Shown piece by piece: positions 60,149-64,000 of a stretch of DNA of 64,000 nucleotides; the stretch's first letter is position 1; each line of letters begins with the position of its first letter. The notes under the pieces were generated by a model that made no database searches, was not told the DNA's origin, and saw only the letters and a program-made list of their open reading frames with translations. Where the stretch lies: contig OZ007509.1 in assembly GCA_963931865.1 (NCBI GenBank), positions 15,408,483 to 15,472,482 of the forward strand. The letters run 5' to 3'. The position numbers and the translations under genes are program-made. The stretch is from Axinella damicornis (taxonomy: Eukaryota > Porifera > Demospongiae > Axinellida > Axinellidae).

Positions 60149-60927
60149 CTAGGTATCAGAGTCAGTGAATTCAAAGTCAGAGGGTGCCAAACACTCAGAA
60201 TCAGAGAGATCCGAGTCAGTGGGGACTTTCACAGTTTCAATCTCACTAGCAAGCAGACCGAGCTCCCCCACGTCTCGTAAGATTTCTACAAGGGTTTCCC
60301 AGGAGACTGGTTGCTTGCCCCTCACAGAGAAATCAAAGTCAGAGAGCTCTGTGTCAGAGGTGAGTTTCACTGCTTCTTTGTCATCAGCAAGCACACATAG
60401 CTCCACATCTCGTAAGACCTCTCTAAGTGTTTCCCTTGAGACCAATTGCTTGTCCCCTGTAGAGAGAGAGAGCTCTGAGTCAGAGGGGAGTTTCACAGTT
60501 TCAATTTCACTACCAAGCACACCAAGATCCATGTCTCGTGAGACCTCTGTAGATGTTTCCCTTGAGACTGGCTGTGTGTCCCTCCCAGAGAAATCAAAGT
60601 CAGAGTGTTCTGAGTCAGAGGGGCGTTTCACAGCTTCAATTTCACTCGCAAGCACACTGAGCTCCACGTCTCGTAAGACCTCTGTGAGTGTTTCCCATGA
60701 GACTGGCTGCTTGCCCCTCCCACTGACCCACTCCCGCAGTATCTCCATGTTGATCTGCTCTGCATCTCCCCTGTGCTTGTGTTCCATGTTGCGGACCCTA
60801 TCTCCGTAGGTGTTTTCCAGGAGCAGGATGCCGAACTGTGTGTACTTTGTGCTGACCTCCTGGGGGATGTTGATCCTTCTCTCCCTTCCTCGGAACCTCA
60901 CCAGCTCCATCAGGGTCGGCTGCCCAC
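60149..60927 (-). other. Last exon of gene G: four tandem half-Death repeats
   Basis: Units of about 40-45 residues: RGKQPVSWETLTEVLRDVEL...ASEIEAV followed by a Ser/Asp-rich spacer. The second and third have RE in place of WE after S. The equivalent exon in gene B (15801-15461) has one unit. Acceptor TTACAG|G at 60928. Confidence 0.8.
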
Positions 60928-63900
60928 CTGTAAATAACACATGTAATTAATGGTTGAGGGATACAATATTGTGCTGTGTTGAATGTTAGCTAGCTAGCTA
61001 GCTATGAACAGACTGGTCTGTGCCACTCTACATCACTGGCCTGCCTGACCAGTTGAAATGTTGCCATCAAGTGCGTATCCATGTCATATAGTAGTCCAAC
61101 AGTTAAATAACACCAACACCTAGTCTCGTTCCAAGACGACCCTTGGAATGAGACATTGCATACCAACCTGTACTAGGGCAGTGGAAGCATTTTTCAGTAG
61201 TGAGCAGGTAGTACCTATAGTAATCATGTTCTTGTCAACCTGTTGCCAGGTACGTGAGTACTTACACTTGCGTGTGCCATCAGTTGGTGGTGATTGGTGA
61301 GTGGGTGGGGGCGTGTCACCAGGTGGTGGTGAGTGTTGAGTGGGTGGGGGTGTGTCACCAGCTGGCGGAACTACTGCAACAGTAGCCTCCGGTAGACAAC
61401 CAGCCAGCTCCTAATGGAGGAGAAAGACAACTGCACTCAGCCCTCATGCACACAACATCAAGATCCGACTCGCACATACTATGAAGAACAGACCAGCCTG
61501 GTCTGGAATCAGTTTGTATGAGAGTCATGCAATGAGATTACACGATTGAGTTGGCAGAGATACAATGTATTATATCAGTCGCATAATTAATACATGCAGA
61601 CATATAGACTGCCACAATAAATGTTCTTGTGAAGCTGGGCACAAACAACAGGACACACACAACACACTCACCAGTGGGTTTCTGCCACAGAATATACTGT
61701 ACTTGTCCAGGGCTGATCTCAGAGACCTGTAGGATGGTTTTTGGGTGCTCTCCTTCCACACCTGAAATACCAGCTTACAATGATACTCAGGCTGGTCTCG
61801 CTGGAATGGTGGGGCTCTAGCAAGAGCAGCTCGTAGCTTGGCACTGTTGACACTGAGAGCACACTTTAACTGGTCCACCTTTGTGTAGGACGTTGCACTC
61901 ACTTCATCCAGGAAAGCCTCAGAGATCACTTGGTTCGAATTCTCTTCCGAAAACAAATTTTCTGGACTCACACAAGCATAAGGTTCAAAGTACAACAAAT
62001 CATCAATTCGAACTACCATCTGTCCAGGCTGACTAACAACAATGTCTTTCTTCTCTGCCAATGCCTCCGCCAATTCCTCAAGGGAAAACATGTGCAGAGA
62101 ATCACCTTCTCTGACAGTCAGGTCAATCAAGGATTCTTTCACTTTCACTGTTGGACAAAGTTCATCCTTGGCATCCAGAATACATTTGAGAACTTGACTA
62201 CGATGTCCAACACACTCCATTTCTTTCCTTTCAAGGCATTCCATTGTGACAGTGTATGCTGAGTGCTGGTCAGTCTCTTCCAATGTAGTCTGGACTCCAT
62301 CTCGGCTAAGCCAGTGTATTCCATTCTTCCATACACAGCATCTTCTCTCTAGCACGGGAGATGTTTGGACTTCATGTGTGTTGTCTGGAGCCAGAGCAAA
62401 GGAGAAAGCTAATCGAAGGAGCAACACATGTAAGAACTGGGGTGTGAGGAACTGGTGGGGTTGACTGCACTGAAGAATCCAGCCACACCTGTAGGAGGGT
62501 GTCTCAATGGCTGCACCGGCTTCACTGGGTCTCTCCTCACTTACGAGGGCTGGGAAGAAGAAGAACCTCTCCACAGGACCATAGCTACATCTGAAGTGTC
62601 TGGTAGTGATCAGGGAGACCTCAGATTCTGAGATTTCCTGGCAGAACTCCAGATGTCGCAGGAAGGCAATCACCAAGTCTGGGTCTCGCTTTGGGAATAC
62701 TTCGCTCACCTTTGAAAATGGAACTACCCCTGTGCTGTTTGCAATATTGTGATGCTGTTTAAAATTATCAGGAGCAAAGATAGTGCCATTTATTTCTGAC
62801 AACAGTACTGCCTTATCAATGACCACCCAGCTGTCCTCCACCTTCCTAGCATTCCTCAGGAAGAGGAACTGACCTTTGTCACTCAGTGTAGTCAGGTGCT
62901 GGAGCAAGTCACTAGCATTGGTAGGTAGAAATTGTCTGTCCCTAAGTTTGAGTGCAAATGAATCCTCACCTTGCTCTTGCCTTATAAGTGAATGAAGCTC
63001 AGAAACAGTGCATGCAATTTCACCTGCTAGCCTGGAGCTAATGAAGGCATAGAGAAGGTGGATGGCCAAATCAACCTGAAAGGTTTGCCTAAACTTGGTA
63101 CAGCATTCAGCAACTATCTTGCTAATCCTGGTGAGGCCGCCTGATGCAAGTTTGCGACAATCAAGGGTAACAATTTCACTAAAACTGGATGCTTCGGAAT
63201 GTGCAAGTCCTTTCACAGCATCTAAGAATTTCTCTTCAGGTTTCTCCTCTGTAACCACATCCGCATGACTAAACACAGCAACTGTGAGTGGCTTACCAGC
63301 ACTGGTGCAGCAGTTGGCAATAAAAGAGCTCCAGTACTGCAACTGGCGAACAATGCCTTGTTTGCTCTGGTTTAGGCTCACGACCACTAGGAACATGCTA
63401 GCTGAGGAAGACACAAGGTTTCTCAGCAGAGCAGCATGGCTGGAGTAGTACTGGTACTGACCTGCCATGTCATAGATCACAATATGACCTAGCCTCCTGC
63501 TCTCAACACTAACAGGAACGATACCAGCTGTCAGCGGTTCAACGTCATCTTCAGAAATGTTCCTCCACCTGCCAGCAAATGAGCCAAATGTGCTCGTGAT
63601 TTCATTCTCAATGATTTTGACTAGAGTACTTTTTCCAGCAGCATGGTTTCCTAGCACAAAGATTTTGAAAGCTGCTTCTAGCGGATACTCAGTCTGACAC
63701 CTCTTGAATATTTGAAGTAGCTGACGATGCCGGCAGTAATTCCATTTCATAACCGAATTAACTAGTTTGAGAGGAGGGAAACGAGACAAGAGAAATGTAA
63801 CCTCATCAAGCTGACCCCAATATGTTGCGTCATGTAGTGGAGTGTTACCAGCATTGTCTTTCATTCTAAATGGATCACAGTGGCACTCGTCAACAAGAAA

Positions 63901-64000
63901 CCTGACCATATCCAGCTTACCACTGCAACAAGCTAAGTGCAGTGGAGTTCTGCGCCACCTCCCACGACCTGCTGGATCACAATGCTGGTCAACAACAAGA
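60149..64000 (-). CDS. Gene G: ankyrin-Roc-COR-Death protein with repeated Death-like tail (5' partial)
   Basis: Exon 1 enters the window at 64000 and ends at 61672 (phase 0). It shows at least three ankyrin repeats, P-loop GNHAAGKST (about 63651-63625), DMAGQ, FSHAD, LDCRK, COR-like region and Death domain; the COR/Death part is more diverged than in A, D and E. Exon 2 (61410-61266) encodes a Pro-rich linker (PPAGDTPPPTQHS units). Exon 3 (60927-60149) begins GQPTLMELV, continues INIPQEVSTKYTQFGILLL, then a Death-like domain (INMEILREWVSGRGKQPVSW) and three more copies of its second half, ending with Ser/Asp-rich FTDSDT. No stops. An intact member, probably signalling through Death-fold contacts (inference). 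Confidence 0.85.

Noticed and set aside
60165..60809. 214-codon plus-strand frame
   Set aside because: Antisense to the half-Death repeats of gene G; its periodicity comes from the minus-strand repeat.

Overview
The window looks like an animal genome rich in accessory genes, most likely a demosponge of the Amphimedon type. This is inferred from the protein families, the intron structure and the repeats; no marker gene proves the species. The dominant content is a minus-strand tandem family of very similar receptor-like genes. Each encodes ankyrin repeats, a Roc-type GTPase with a COR-like region, and a Death domain, which is the order seen in DAPK1 but without the kinase. Three members (A, B, G) carry a short proline-rich exon and a last exon with a second Death-like domain. 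Two others (D, E) splice to a different short exon that supplies the end of the Death domain.

Layout on the minus strand: gene A (1-3666, 3' end cut by the window); gene B (15461-22817, broken, with a 979 bp foldback element inside its GTPase domain); remnant C (23365-24783); gene D (29257-39297, 16 ankyrin repeats, split in frame by a 5.6 kb Ngaro/DIRS-type tyrosine-recombinase retrotransposon at 33561-39150 on the plus strand); gene E (49914/50311-53686); gene G (60149-64000, 5' end cut by the window). Death-domain exon fragments lie at 13.8-15.1, 27.6, 41.6, 47.7-49.8 and 56.6-59.9 kb. A decayed GTPase/ankyrin fragment lies at 5.4-5.9 kb.

Between the receptor genes lie pieces of an unrelated, unidentified multi-exon gene (here gene X). 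The longest set is at 9.7-13.0 kb, with partial copies at 25.9-27.3, 39.5-40.9, 47.1-47.5 and 54.9-56.3 kb. A 3.5 kb segment (6378-9890) is repeated at 43805-47240. It holds a decayed rhodanese-domain fragment and a tRNA-like plus 5S-rRNA-like composite. A single exon of a MICAL-type flavin monooxygenase is at 43.1-43.5 kb.

Mobile DNA is abundant and often dated by target-site duplications or by paralogous empty sites: a Tc1/mariner-like MITE (4420-5116), a 9-bp-TSD MITE family beginning TAGCCTC, a hAT-like MITE (28669-29018), a candidate TTAA element (27638-28610), the foldback in B and the Ngaro in D. Long CA/GT microsatellites sit directly at the splice donor that ends the Death-domain exon.

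Together this suggests a fast-evolving, probably immune or cell-death signalling gene cluster. It appears to grow by segmental duplication, ankyrin-dimer expansion and exon duplication while transposons break individual copies. The function is inferred from domain order only.
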